64,000 nt of DNA from Rhodothermales bacterium (GCA_022822185.1 JAJECE010000001.1:1-64000); one strand, 5' to 3'; positions 16,416-26,336 are shown, numbered from the stretch's first letter. A program made the numbers and translations. The notes: a model not told the origin generated them from the letters alone.

Positions 16416-18497
16416 ATGCTGAGTCAGGGTTATGTCCTTAATACCTATGAAATACGCTCCGTGATCGGACTGGGCGGGTTTGGTATTGTCTATAAAGGGC
16501 GACACACGGAACTGGGAATCACCATTGCGATCAAGGAATACTTCCCGTCGGAGCTGTCCGTCCGCCATGGCGAAACCGTTCAGGCAAGCGACCCGGAATT
16601 AAAGACTCTCTTTGAAGAAGGCCTGCAGCGCTTTCTTGGAGAGGCGAAGCAGTTGGTGAAATTCCGTGATCACCCCAATATAGTGACCTGTACAGATCTA
16701 TTTCTGGCAAACGGCACGGCATATATGATTATGGAGTATGTGCAGGGGTTAACGCTTTCCGCACTCCTGGAGCGCCGTGAGTCTCAGGGCAATCCCTTCA
16801 CGGAACAGGAACTGCTTGATCTGGTTCGGCCTCTCTTGACGGGGTTGCAATCCGTTCACGACTCAGGGATCTGTCATCGAGATATTAAGCCATCCAATAT
16901 TCTGGTCCGCTTTGAGGACAGTACTCCGGTTCTAATTGATTTTGGCGCAGCAAAGCACGAAATCAGTCGACACACTAAATCTCTCGCCCCCTATACGGAT
17001 GGCTATGCTGCCATGGAGCAGGTCGGGGAAGGAGAGATCGGTCCATGGACTGATATGTATGGATTGGGGGCGGTCATGTGGAGAATGATTGCCGGAGGCA
17101 ATCCTCCGTTTTCTCCGCCAAATCCACCAATCGTTCAAAAAAGAACCTTTGAGGTGGTGCATGGGCGATCAGATCCTCTGCCTTCAGCAAAGTCAATTGG
17201 CAAGAAGCGGTTTTCAAATAGAACATTGAAGGCGATAGATAGATGTCTGGTTATTAACATGGATAAGCGGACGCAGAATTGTACGCAGCTTCTGGATGCA
17301 TTAGATCTGGCGACTCCTGCGATTGGCCATTCTGAGGATGATTCCGGCTTCGTATACAAGAGAGGGAAAGTTCTCAGAGGGACTGCGGGATTGGAAGATA
17401 AAGGCGAAGCCGCCAAGATTAAGTCTACGAGGAGAACCAGAAGATGGCTGGTTGCACTTACGATTGTCACCTTGGGTGTAATCATTCTAGTTGCCCTGAT
17501 TCCGAACCTTCCGTTCATGATTACTGTTCCTCAGTTGGGGCCAAGGACAATCTCCCAGGAGGAGTTTGTCCTTACACATGACGATCAGGTCAGTACCGTG
17601 GAATTTTCTCCGGATGGCAGCCAGCTGGTTTCCGGGTCATGGGATGAAACCGTCCGTTTTTGGGATGTATCCACAGCGGAAGAAGTGCGCCGCTTAACAT
17701 GGCATACAGACCGGGTCCATGCCGTGGCGTTTTCCCCTGATGGCAGGTTACTTGCATCCGGGTCAAGAGACAATACGATCCGATTATGGAATGTATCTAC
17801 GGAGACAGAAGAGCGAAACCTGATTGGGGATACAAACGGGTATTCCGTGAATTCACTGGCCTTTTCCCCCGATGGTACTTTATTGGCATCCGGGCTGGGG
17901 CGTCGTCTTCATTATTTCTGGAAAACAGACCTTACCATTCGTCTATGGGATCTACCGACTGGCTTGGAATTGAGCAGTTTCTCTGCGCCTGCAGATCGGA
18001 TCAATTCCGTCACGTTTTCCCCCGATGGTATGTTACTTGCGTCTGGATCATGGGACAGTATCATCCGCTTGTGGGATGTATCCACAGAGGAAGAAGTGGA
18101 CCGCTTTATCGGGCATACATCTGCGATTCATTCCGTGGTTTTTTCCCCTGATGGCACATTGCTCGCATCTGCATCAGAGGATCATACGGTCCGTTTGTGG
18201 GGAGTATATACGGGAGTAGAGGAACAAAATTTTATCGGGCATACGGATCAGGTCAACTCCGTCGCTTTTTCGCCGAGGGGAGATCTACTTGCTTCAGGAG
18301 CGGGGAGCCCGAACTCATCCTCTGCAGAATCATCGGACTACACGGTCCGTCTGTGGGAGGTGTCAACCGGCGAAGAGGTACTCCGCTTTACAGGACATGA
18401 TTTTTGGGTGAACACCGTGACCTTTTCTCCTGATGGCAATCTACTTGCTTCAGGATCAGGAGACCATACCGTCCGAATTTGGAAGGTTGATAATTAG
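16416..18497 (+). CDS. Membrane Ser/Thr protein kinase with WD40 propeller
   Basis: The protein has 693 residues. An N-terminal Hanks-type kinase domain (about 11-280) has the P-loop GLGGFGIVYKG, the lysine in IAIKEYF, the catalytic loop HRDIKPSN and metal-binding DFG (LIDFGAAKH), so it should be active. One transmembrane helix follows at about 346-370 (WLVALTIVTLGVIILVALI). The C-terminal half holds seven WD40 repeats, each with FSPDG, a GS-D turn and RLWDV-type ending, enough for one closed seven-bladed propeller on the far side of the membrane. The repeats are very similar to each other, so recent duplication is likely. The partner or ligand is unknown. Confidence 0.92.
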   Translation: MLSQGYVLNTYEIRSVIGLGGFGIVYKGRHTELGITIAIKEYFPSELSVRHGETVQASDPELKTLFEEGLQRFLGEAKQLVKFRDHPNIVTCTDLFLANGTAYMIMEYVQGLTLSALLERRESQGNPFTEQELLDLVRPLLTGLQSVHDSGICHRDIKPSNILVRFEDSTPVLIDFGAAKHEISRHTKSLAPYTDGYAAMEQVGEGEIGPWTDMYGLGAVMWRMIAGGNPPFSPPNPPIVQKRTFEVVHGRSDPLPSAKSIGKKRFSNRTLKAIDRCLVINMDKRTQNCTQLLDALDLATPAIGHSEDDSGFVYKRGKVLRGTAGLEDKGEAAKIKSTRRTRRWLVALTIVTLGVIILVALIPNLPFMITVPQLGPRTISQEEFVLTHDDQVSTVEFSPDGSQLVSGSWDETVRFWDVSTAEEVRRLTWHTDRVHAVAFSPDGRLLASGSRDNTIRLWNVSTETEERNLIGDTNGYSVNSLAFSPDGTLLASGLGRRLHYFWKTDLTIRLWDLPTGLELSSFSAPADRINSVTFSPDGMLLASGSWDSIIRLWDVSTEEEVDRFIGHTSAIHSVVFSPDGTLLASASEDHTVRLWGVYTGVEEQNFIGHTDQVNSVAFSPRGDLLASGAGSPNSSSAESSDYTVRLWEVSTGEEVLRFTGHDFWVNTVTFSPDGNLLASGSGDHTVRIWKVDN

Positions 18498-18677
18498 AGA
18501 GATCACGAACAGCCTGTGCTTCCTCTCGTACATTGCGGGCTTTGATGTATTCCACCCGTGTGCGTATTCAGATGATACTTCCAGGCTATTCGGGCTGGAT
18601 TTTCAACGATTATGTACGAATTTGAAAAAAAATCACTAAAAGCGGGGAAAATTGGATCAAATGAAATTTTTTCCGTA

Positions 18678-18698
18678 TATTTAGACTAAATCTAAATA
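18678..18698. promoter_or_regulatory. Palindromic operator before the TonB receptor gene
   Basis: TATTTAGA (18678-18685) and TCTAAATA (18691-18698) form a perfect 8-bp inverted repeat around CTAAA, ending 3 bases before the ATG at 18702. An inner TTAG-A-CTAA palindrome overlaps it. AT-rich TTTAG/CTAAA dyads are known from metal-dependent repressors of the DtxR/MntR type. Its position over the start region fits repression of the receptor and HmuY genes by iron or manganese; that role is inferred. Confidence 0.5.
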
Positions 18699-18701
18699 AG
18701 A

Positions 18702-20870
18702 ATGCCGATTCAACTCTCTAATCACCCTTGGATAAGACTGATTTGGGCCGTCTACGCATCCCTGTTCCTGTGCACAGGGACAGGGATGGCGCAGGATATA
18801 CCGACTGATTCCAGTCGGGTCGACTCAATACGTACCGTACGGATGGCTCCTGTAGTGGTCACCGCGACGCGATCCGAAAAGATTCTTGAGGATGTCGCGG
18901 TGCCAGTAAGTGTGATTACTGCAGATATTATGGAGCGCGAAGGAGCATTGCGCCTTGGGGATGTATTGGCCAATGAGATGGGAATGGCCTTGTTTGATGA
19001 TCACGGTACTGGATTGCAGGTGCAGGGGTTTGCATCCGACTATACCCTCATATTGCTTGATGGCGAGCCGGTGATTGGTCGTACCGCCGGTACACTTGAT
19101 GTAGACCGAATTACTGTTAAAGGGCTGAGCCGTCTGGAAATCGTACGTGGACCATCCTCATCCCTGTATGGAAGTGAAGCACTTGCAGGAGTCGTGAATT
19201 TGATCACGGCTCCGCCGGCGGAAGGCATGCAGGGATCCGCCAGTTTCCGTATTGGCTCCCACACTACCTCAGACATGACATTTCAGATGGAAGGGGGGCT
19301 TGAGCACCTCGGTGCACGGCTTGTGGTCAATCGTTATGCCTCGGATGGGTATGATTTAACACCGGGAGTCTATGGCCCAACGACCCCCTCCTTTGCTGAT
19401 TGGACAGGGGATTTGCGGAGCCGCATGGTGATCTCGGATCGTGTTCAGGTCAGGCTGGGTGCCAGAGGAACTATCGAAAATCAGGAGAGTGTTTTTGCCT
19501 CCGTGACCGATGGGGTTGCTGAGGCACGCTACAATGATGAAGGAAAGCGGCTGGAATGGAGTATTCATCCAGAAATCGAAATGCAGTTCAGTGATAAAAT
19601 CCGACTCAACACAACGCTCTACGGAACCAGTTATCAGACAGAGACACATCACCGCCGCCAAAATGACGGATTCGTTCACTATGAGGATGAATTTGATCAG
19701 ATGCTTGCAAAGGCAGAGATGCAGATGGATGTCCTTTGGGGGACAAAGCATTTGACCAATCTTGGTGGTGGAATGATTGGTGAACAAATTGGGGGAAGCA
19801 GATACGGAGGGACCGAAAGTGATCCGAATCCGGAATCAACGCAGGCTTATTTATTTGCCCAGCACGAGTGGCTGGCTTCGGATCTCGTTCATTTCAATAC
19901 AAGCCTCCGGTTTGATAATCATTCCGACTACACGGCCAGAGTTACTCCAAAATTTGCTGTCCTGGTTCGCCCGTCAAGCAAAATACGCCTCCGTGCAAGT
20001 GTCGGCAGCGGCTTTAAGGCACCTGCCTTTCGTCAGCTTTATCTGTCCTTTACGAACCCGGCCGGAGGATACTCGGTATTTGGTTCATTACCCATGAATG
20101 AAGGGATCAGGCAACTGGAGGCCGAGGGACAAATTGAGCAAAAGCTGTTTGATATATCTCAACTAGATCCCTTATTGGCAGAGAGTTCGGTTGCCTTTAA
20201 TGTGGGGGGATCCGTAGAGCCATTTAGGTGGCTCACGGTTCAGGCGAATGTATTTCACAATAATGTTCGTGATCTCATTGAGACGCAGCCGGTGGCCCAG
20301 AAAACCAATGGATCCTTTGTATATGGCTACTTCAATTTGGCCCGAATCTATACACGGGGAATAGAACTGGAAGCGAATATCAGTTCCCAGTCGGTACGGC
20401 GGAACTCGTTTGATATTACACTTGGGTATCAATTTCTACAGGCCAGAGATCGTAAGGTGGTCACGGCACTCAAGGAGGGCACGGTGTTTGGCCGTCTTCC
20501 CAATGGACGGGATTACCGGTTGACCCTTGGAGATTATACAGGTATGTTCGGACGCTCCCCCCATTCGGCCACAGTTCGTGCTGCCTACATGAACACGGAC
20601 ATTGATTTGACGGTCAGTATCCAGGGGCGCTGGCGGAGTCGTTATGGGTACCGGGATCTTGATGGAAACAATCTTGCGAATCGGTCAGACGAGTTTGTCC
20701 CCGATTATGCGGTACTTGGTGCAGCAGTCACTAAGTCATTCACAGTTGTTCAGACATTGGAAGCAGTTGTGCAGGTTGGTCTGGATAACGCCTTTAATCA
20801 CACATACCCCACACTAGTCCCTTCACTTCCGGGGCGTCGGGGTTATGTATCCCTTGAATTCAATTTCTAA
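18702..20870 (+). CDS. TonB-dependent outer-membrane receptor (heme/iron type)
   Basis: The protein has 722 residues. A signal peptide ends near GTGMAQD. A TonB-box-like segment (APVVVTATRSEK) leads into the plug domain (DVAVPVSVITADIM, LLDGEPVIGR, LEIVRGPSSSLYGSEALAGVVNLI). A long beta-barrel follows and ends in the aromatic outer-membrane signature (YVSLEFNF). It imports a ligand across the outer membrane with TonB energy. The next gene, 2 bases away, encodes a HmuY-like lipoprotein, so heme or a porphyrin is the likely cargo, as in the HmuR/HmuY pair. A palindrome overlaps the start region and may mediate metal control. Confidence 0.92.
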   Translation: MPIQLSNHPWIRLIWAVYASLFLCTGTGMAQDIPTDSSRVDSIRTVRMAPVVVTATRSEKILEDVAVPVSVITADIMEREGALRLGDVLANEMGMALFDDHGTGLQVQGFASDYTLILLDGEPVIGRTAGTLDVDRITVKGLSRLEIVRGPSSSLYGSEALAGVVNLITAPPAEGMQGSASFRIGSHTTSDMTFQMEGGLEHLGARLVVNRYASDGYDLTPGVYGPTTPSFADWTGDLRSRMVISDRVQVRLGARGTIENQESVFASVTDGVAEARYNDEGKRLEWSIHPEIEMQFSDKIRLNTTLYGTSYQTETHHRRQNDGFVHYEDEFDQMLAKAEMQMDVLWGTKHLTNLGGGMIGEQIGGSRYGGTESDPNPESTQAYLFAQHEWLASDLVHFNTSLRFDNHSDYTARVTPKFAVLVRPSSKIRLRASVGSGFKAPAFRQLYLSFTNPAGGYSVFGSLPMNEGIRQLEAEGQIEQKLFDISQLDPLLAESSVAFNVGGSVEPFRWLTVQANVFHNNVRDLIETQPVAQKTNGSFVYGYFNLARIYTRGIELEANISSQSVRRNSFDITLGYQFLQARDRKVVTALKEGTVFGRLPNGRDYRLTLGDYTGMFGRSPHSATVRAAYMNTDIDLTVSIQGRWRSRYGYRDLDGNNLANRSDEFVPDYAVLGAAVTKSFTVVQTLEAVVQVGLDNAFNHTYPTLVPSLPGRRGYVSLEFNF

Positions 20871-20872
20871 AC

Positions 20873-21628
20873 ATGAACCAAACCTTACCTATCAGAAAGA
20901 CTCCAGTCATTTTTCGAAATGTCTGGTTAGCGGCAGTGGTGATCACCGTATTTATCGGGGCATGTGACAGTGCCAGTAACGAACCAGAACCGATCCCACT
21001 TGATACCCAGATTGCGGAGGATGTGCCGGCGGATCCAGAATCCGACAGGGATATGGAAACTGGCCGGTCGATTTCCAACAATCTCTTTACTCTTTATGAT
21101 CTGGATGCAAACAAGATTGTCCTTTCCTCTTCGGTGACCGATGCTGCCCAGCGTGAGGCAGATTCTACCGGCACGGTCTGGGATATTGGTTTCAGGGCCA
21201 CGACCATTATTTTCAATGGTGGCAAAAGTGGCCCGGGTAAGGCCGCTGCACAAATCCTTACTCAGACATTTGACGAGGTCGTTGAAGCTCCGGCTGGCGG
21301 ATACATTATGGACGGCGAAAACACGACCTGCCCCCAAGTCCAAACTCCGGCAGGCCCTGTACCCGGCAGCACCTTGGCCATCTGTACGGGTTCTGATAAC
21401 GGGTGGTACAATTACGATTCAAGTCAGCAGCTCATCAGTCCGATTCCTGGGCGTACTATCGTGATGAAAACTGCAACGGATAACTATGCATCGGTTCGGA
21501 TTCTAAGTTACTATCAGGGCAATCCCAATCCCCCCAATACGGAGCAGCCTTCACGTCACTATACCTTTGAATTTATTGTCCAGCCTGACGGCTCACGAGA
21601 TCTGCGGAGTACAACCCCCGACAGCTGA
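20873..21628 (+). CDS. HmuY family heme-binding lipoprotein
   Basis: The protein has 251 residues. The N-terminal signal ends at a lipobox (FIGAC, Cys31), so it is a lipoprotein. The C-terminal part carries the features of the HmuY family: TVWDIGFRATTIIFNGG, the segment HLISPIPGRTIV-like (QLISPIPGRTIVMKT), SVRILSYYQ and RHYTFEFIVQPDGS. HmuY proteins capture heme and hand it to the TonB receptor encoded just upstream. The ATG lies 2 bases after the receptor stop, so the two are co-transcribed. Heme-ligating residues vary in this family and cannot be named with confidence. Confidence 0.85.
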   Translation: MNQTLPIRKTPVIFRNVWLAAVVITVFIGACDSASNEPEPIPLDTQIAEDVPADPESDRDMETGRSISNNLFTLYDLDANKIVLSSSVTDAAQREADSTGTVWDIGFRATTIIFNGGKSGPGKAAAQILTQTFDEVVEAPAGGYIMDGENTTCPQVQTPAGPVPGSTLAICTGSDNGWYNYDSSQQLISPIPGRTIVMKTATDNYASVRILSYYQGNPNPPNTEQPSRHYTFEFIVQPDGSRDLRSTTPDS

Positions 21629-21668
21629 CGGCAGGTTCGGGGAATTTTGGACAAAAGATTGAAGTGCA

Positions 21669-21719
21669 CCAGTGACATGTATAATGCTCTTGAGGATGTA
21701 GCATTATGCATGTCACTGG
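21669..21719. terminator. 20-bp-arm hairpin between convergent genes
   Basis: Arms 21669-21688 (CCAGTGACATGTATAATGCT) and 21700-21719 are complementary with one mismatch around an 11-base loop. The hairpin lies between the ends of the HmuY gene (plus) and the receiver-domain gene (minus). There is no T-tract on either side, so it may be a bidirectional Rho-independent-like stop, an RNA-stabilising hairpin or a small inverted-repeat element. The stem is unusually long for a simple terminator. Confidence 0.5.
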
Positions 21720-21775
21720 GCTAAGGCTAAGATGCTTGTTTTGATCTCTGTTGTGACGGATCGAACGGTCGCAGA

Positions 21776-23374
21776 TTAACTTTTTCTCTCGGATCGTCTT
21801 AGCCATTCAGATTGGTTCAGTGCCACTCTGGACATCCTTTCTGCTATTTTTTGAGCGATGGACTGAGAGAGTTCAGGCTTAAGTTCTCCGGTCCACCGAT
21901 ATTTCTGATTACCCTCGTCCGTGAAAATGAAGGCATCACGGGGTTGATCCAGATATGCAAGTACACATTTCTTCTCTGAATCTGGCTTAAAATCCATCAT
22001 ACACCAATCCGAAGGCTTCATGGAAATGGACATATGCCGATATTTGTTTTCTCCAACCGGCACAACGACCTGTACCTGTATCACATTCTTCTCCGGGTCG
22101 GATAGAGGAAGAAAAAGAAACGATGTCTTCTTTATCAGTCGGACACTATCGCATTTGGGGGTGACGCAAAGCAAAAATTCCTCTTTCTCTGATTCATGTA
22201 ACTGAATTACGGTACCCATGCTAAGCTGCCTTTGTTGGGGATCCAGTACCTGCCGAAAACACATCATGGATGCAAGACGGAGATCCAGTTCACTGCTGTT
22301 TTCGGCACCACCAGAAAACCCGTGGGATAGGTCTTGGAATTTCTTCCGACCCAAAGGAGGATTCTCCATGTTTTCAATTCCTTGTTCCAGCATTTTCGTG
22401 ACTTCCTCTATTTTAGTGCTGGAGTTAGAATTAAACGACAGTCCGTCATTTTCAAATCGCCCAGAGAGCCAATGTTGGATAGCTTTTATGCCCGCGGGGC
22501 TTGGATCGGTGGTGACGGCATCATCCATGATACCGTGGAGTTCACTTGCAATCTGTTCCACAATATGCCGTTCTGCTTCTTGCGGCTGGGGCAGACATGC
22601 CCGGTGTGTTAAGAATGCGGGGTCCATTTGTGCTTCAAAACGCTCCAGAACCCGATAAACGTTCTTTCTGACCGCAGTTAACGCGGTCATTACAATACTG
22701 GGTAGAAGCCCCTCAACTTTGTCAGCAAAATCACGGATGAGACGGTCAGATAATTGTCCCTCAGTCACGACTCGGCTTGAGTTCTTATTGACGGAGTTAA
22801 CACCTTCCTTAAGATATACCACAATCCTGCAGGCACCGAAATCAATCGTGTGGGATGGATGATCTGCGGCATCTTCATGTTCATCTGTTTTGGTAGCGTC
22901 AATTTTGTCTGCTATCTCATCAAGGATTTTTTTGGGATCATTTTCTCCAGTGTAGATAGCGATCAGGCGAAGTTGATGTTGAGATCCTTCCGAAAGAATC
23001 TGCTGCAATAATGGCAAAGCAGTGTATCCATTTTTTCGACTCAATCGCCAGTCCAGAATAATGATGTCTGCCCGGTTTAAGGTCTTAGCAAGAGTTGATT
23101 CACTGCCTCCAGTTTCGGGTGAAATGACCCCACAAACCATACCATTGCGGGAAAATGACGACGTTATCTGATCAATTCCGATGGATCGTAGCGGTGGGTG
23201 GTTGTCCGATTCATCACCTGAGGTGTCGGTGTTGAAATTCGGTGTTTTGAGAACACCGTGTGCTACTGTCGGTTTAGAGATATCAAGTTCGTCGTCAACA
23301 ATAACTGCTGTCAGGAGGAAACGCTTGGTGATCTCCAAACAATGCATCTGAAAATCATTCATTGGCACTGGCAT
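21776..23374 (-). CDS. Receiver-domain protein of a methylase-linked two-component module
   Basis: The protein has 532 residues. The N-terminal 190 residues form a response-regulator receiver: acidic pair Asp27-Asp28 in AVIVDDELD, phosphoacceptor Asp108 in DIIILDWRL, Thr142 in AIYTGEND and Lys189 in VVYLKEG. An insert rich in polar residues separates the first strand and the acceptor. The remaining 340 residues are not recognised and contain no DNA-binding helix-turn-helix that I can see. The gene overlaps the end of the dual-ATPase gene by 20 bases, or by 8 if ATG 23362 is used, so it is the natural phosphorylation partner of that protein. Confidence 0.78.
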   Translation of the reverse strand: MPVPMNDFQMHCLEITKRFLLTAVIVDDELDISKPTVAHGVLKTPNFNTDTSGDESDNHPPLRSIGIDQITSSFSRNGMVCGVISPETGGSESTLAKTLNRADIIILDWRLSRKNGYTALPLLQQILSEGSQHQLRLIAIYTGENDPKKILDEIADKIDATKTDEHEDAADHPSHTIDFGACRIVVYLKEGVNSVNKNSSRVVTEGQLSDRLIRDFADKVEGLLPSIVMTALTAVRKNVYRVLERFEAQMDPAFLTHRACLPQPQEAERHIVEQIASELHGIMDDAVTTDPSPAGIKAIQHWLSGRFENDGLSFNSNSSTKIEEVTKMLEQGIENMENPPLGRKKFQDLSHGFSGGAENSSELDLRLASMMCFRQVLDPQQRQLSMGTVIQLHESEKEEFLLCVTPKCDSVRLIKKTSFLFLPLSDPEKNVIQVQVVVPVGENKYRHMSISMKPSDWCMMDFKPDSEKKCVLAYLDQPRDAFIFTDEGNQKYRWTGELKPELSQSIAQKIAERMSRVALNQSEWLRRSERKS

Positions 23375-26333
23375 CTCCCCCCTCGTCTTCCACTGGCATG
23401 ATCAAGAATGATGTATTCCAATTTGGTATTTCTTCTTCAAGAATGAGGTCGTAACCGACCTCATTCAGAGTTTTTTTGGCGATATATAACCCCATTCCCC
23501 GGCCTTCAGGTTTCCTCGTGAACCCAAGGTTGAAAATGTCATGCCTATCCCGATCATGGATACCCGGGCCCGAATCAGAAACTCGCAGTACATTATCAAA
23601 TGCATCCAGTTGGATCTTGCGTTCAAGCCGTTCGTTCTGACCTGAAAGCCAGTAGATAGCATTGTCCACAAGGTTAATAAACACAGGAAAGAAAGAGGAT
23701 GGGTATCCAAGCAGCTTCATGCTTGCAAAAGAATCCGTTTGAGACAGCGTTATATCATGCCTTGATAAGCGTGGACCGAAGAGGTGCATGATGAATTCAA
23801 AGATTTCCCAGCCATAAATATTAACCGCCTTGCGGTATAGTCTCCTTTGAAGTGGAGTGAAGAGGCTGAGGTATCCATCTAGATGTTCAAATCCGTTACG
23901 GATATTTTGATATAATGGGACTAAGTCACTATTTAAGTCAGCCCAAGGCTTCAGGCCCTGAACTCCAGATCTTACCGCCTGGGTTGCAGCACCGAACTCA
24001 TGGCCTATAATTTCAATTGCCATACCAATTTGGGCAAGATGGAGATCAATCGCGGACTGTTCCTTCAGTGCGATATTGCTCTCTTCAATCGCAACGAGTT
24101 CATCAACAATGGATGCATCCTCTTCAAGGTTGATCGCTTCAAGTTGGATCCGAAGGGATTCCAGTTTTTGCAGTGCTTCTTTTTCAGCATCCAGGATCTG
24201 TGTTTCCATAGAAGTACGCTCCGCAATGAATTGCTGCTGATCACGGCCGGAAAAGTCTCGCTGGCTAAACTGCGTCATTACATCGCGAATGGTCGTTTCA
24301 ACATCTTGGGCGCACTCCCTCGTCAATTTCCGGGCAGTATCAGAAATAACCGCAACCCTCGCCTCAATTTCCCGACGCTCTGCTTTCGTTTTTTGTCTGG
24401 CTTTTCTTGCAGCATCCTTTAGAACTGATTCCATGCGCTCTCTGACTTCCACATTTACCCCAATCTTGTCTAATTCCTCAGTAATGGTACTTTCAATTGT
24501 ATCTCGAACATTACCAACCTCCACTCGGAACTTCTCAAATGCCTCTTGATAGTTGCTCCATTCCCTTGACAGACGCTTACTGAGTCCTATCCTTGGCTTA
24601 GCAATTCGATAGCCGTCTTCCAATTCCTTCAGTGAGATCCTTGCCAAACGCTCTATTGCTAGGATTTGGACAGCAGCATGCTTTTGATTCTCATTTTTTG
24701 CAGCTTGCCGAACCCGTTCTTCAACATCTATCATCAGTTTCAGGGCTGATTCATGTGGAGTCTGCTGCTCTATTTTCTCAAAGAAACCATCCAACTCACT
24801 CTTGAACTTGCTCCGCTTCGCGGTAACTTTCTTCTTTCTGGCTTGACGGTGCCGTTCAGCTTCTTCCAGTTCTCGTTTCCGACCGGTGAAGAGGTCGGCT
24901 CGGAATCCTTCCTCACGGAAGAAATCGGCAGCAATCTGGACAAGAAAACTTTTCAGAATATCTCGCATCTGGCGATATGCCAGATTTTCTCTAAACCCTT
25001 CTCGGCCGGCCTTCTCGCTGAGATGTTTATTGTTAATAGAGTCTATTTCTACAATTCCAAACATCTGCCGGTAGGAGAAATAGTAATAGGATGCACTCTT
25101 CGTGCGCCGAAGTTCGATGTTGAGCCAATCGTAGTCTGTGTTTCCATAAGGCTGAATACGTACCCCATCACGATGGATGTATAAGCCCCCGATTTTTCGG
25201 GTCTTAGCTATCATACGAGTATGTTCAGTGGAGGGTATAGTAGAATGTCTTGCTAAGCCTTCAATGGCGGCAAATTTAATGCGAAAAGGGCCGCATTTGG
25301 TTTTTTCTCCCCGATTACGCCCACTCCAGTTGATTATATGATCTTTTATTTCTTCGCCATAGATCGACACATTGCCCTTGAATTGCCCCCAGTCGTCAAA
25401 TTGGCCCCAGATCCGATGGTCGGCATTTTGATATTCAGAGTCAGTGAAAAACTCACTGGGTCCAATAAGATCATTCCAAGTTCCATCCGTATTGTGTACT
25501 CTGAATGCAGTTTGGATGACAGGTTCTGGTTCGTCCCCGAATGCTGGAGTGGTGAAGGCTAGTAGAGATTTCTGAAGAGGTGCTGCTTCATCGGAACGGG
25601 AATTCCCGTCTATATCGTAGTCTAGATTTTCATCTGTGGGCAGAAGGTAGAAATGAGTACCGTGACCTCGGTTTAGAAGCGTAGGTCCTCCAAAGCGTCG
25701 GCAAAGTTCTTGGGGGTTTATGTTGAAATTCTGGATGTTTGTATCTATTTCGTCCCACTGCCCAGAATCAATACGTTCTCGTAGACTGATGTTTCTATCT
25801 CGAAAGTCCCGAACCATATCTGCTATATCCTCAGCATCAGGTAAACTACCACCGGGAAATGTTCGAAGTGGAATCCGAATATCCTCAAGGTTCAGTTCCA
25901 TACACTTAAAGAATTCCCAATTCAAAAAGGCGGCGGTTAGATCTGACAGTTTGCCGTTACGCTTGGCGCGTGTAAGGATTAACACCTGGGGAGCAATGGT
26001 TGCGATAGCGAGACGACCGATCCCTTTTTCTCCTAATACGGGCCTTTTTGACTTGATGGAGGTATAGCCCTGATTTTCTTTTTGCTTCCGCTTGAGGCTG
26101 GTATCTGTGGCGATTGTGAGCCATCTATTTTTGAATTCCTCTAACTCCATCCCGAATCCATCATCCCGGATCACGAGAAGCTTCTCATTGCGAAAATAGT
26201 CTGCCTCCACCCTCTCTGCATCCGCATCATGTGCGTTCTTGAACAGTTCGGAGATTGCAGTGGGAATCCCTGCAATCTGCTGTCTACCCAGCATGTCTAA
26301 CGTTCGGGCAGCAGCCTTGAAATTCACATCCAT
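23355..26333 (-). CDS. Dual GHKL protein: Hsp90/MORC-like ATPase plus histidine kinase
   Basis: The protein has 992 residues. The N-terminal domain is a GHKL ATPase with the Hsp90/MORC-style N-box AISELFKNAHDAD (Glu29, Asn33), G1 IRDDGFGM and GEKGIGRLAI. The centre (about 470-760) is highly charged and helical, likely coiled coil. The C-terminal domain is a second GHKL module of histidine-kinase type: an H-box-like IIGHEFGAATQ (His778), N-box FINLVDNAIYWL, G1 VSDSGPGI and G2 GRGMGLYIAKKTLNEVGY. No transmembrane helix is seen, so it is cytoplasmic. It lies 3 bases after the cytosine methylase stop and overlaps the receiver gene, implying one operon. It may sense DNA status and signal by phosphotransfer; this is inference. 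Confidence 0.82.
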   Translation of the reverse strand: MDVNFKAAARTLDMLGRQQIAGIPTAISELFKNAHDADAERVEADYFRNEKLLVIRDDGFGMELEEFKNRWLTIATDTSLKRKQKENQGYTSIKSKRPVLGEKGIGRLAIATIAPQVLILTRAKRNGKLSDLTAAFLNWEFFKCMELNLEDIRIPLRTFPGGSLPDAEDIADMVRDFRDRNISLRERIDSGQWDEIDTNIQNFNINPQELCRRFGGPTLLNRGHGTHFYLLPTDENLDYDIDGNSRSDEAAPLQKSLLAFTTPAFGDEPEPVIQTAFRVHNTDGTWNDLIGPSEFFTDSEYQNADHRIWGQFDDWGQFKGNVSIYGEEIKDHIINWSGRNRGEKTKCGPFRIKFAAIEGLARHSTIPSTEHTRMIAKTRKIGGLYIHRDGVRIQPYGNTDYDWLNIELRRTKSASYYYFSYRQMFGIVEIDSINNKHLSEKAGREGFRENLAYRQMRDILKSFLVQIAADFFREEGFRADLFTGRKRELEEAERHRQARKKKVTAKRSKFKSELDGFFEKIEQQTPHESALKLMIDVEERVRQAAKNENQKHAAVQILAIERLARISLKELEDGYRIAKPRIGLSKRLSREWSNYQEAFEKFRVEVGNVRDTIESTITEELDKIGVNVEVRERMESVLKDAARKARQKTKAERREIEARVAVISDTARKLTRECAQDVETTIRDVMTQFSQRDFSGRDQQQFIAERTSMETQILDAEKEALQKLESLRIQLEAINLEEDASIVDELVAIEESNIALKEQSAIDLHLAQIGMAIEIIGHEFGAATQAVRSGVQGLKPWADLNSDLVPLYQNIRNGFEHLDGYLSLFTPLQRRLYRKAVNIYGWEIFEFIMHLFGPRLSRHDITLSQTDSFASMKLLGYPSSFFPVFINLVDNAIYWLSGQNERLERKIQLDAFDNVLRVSDSGPGIHDRDRHDIFNLGFTRKPEGRGMGLYIAKKTLNEVGYDLILEEEIPNWNTSFLIMPVEDEGGDASANE

Positions 26334-26336
26334 AAT

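Noticed and set aside
24000-25562. Several plus-strand frames over the dual-GHKL gene
   Set aside because: All are shadows of the minus-strand gene, which has clear ATPase motifs.
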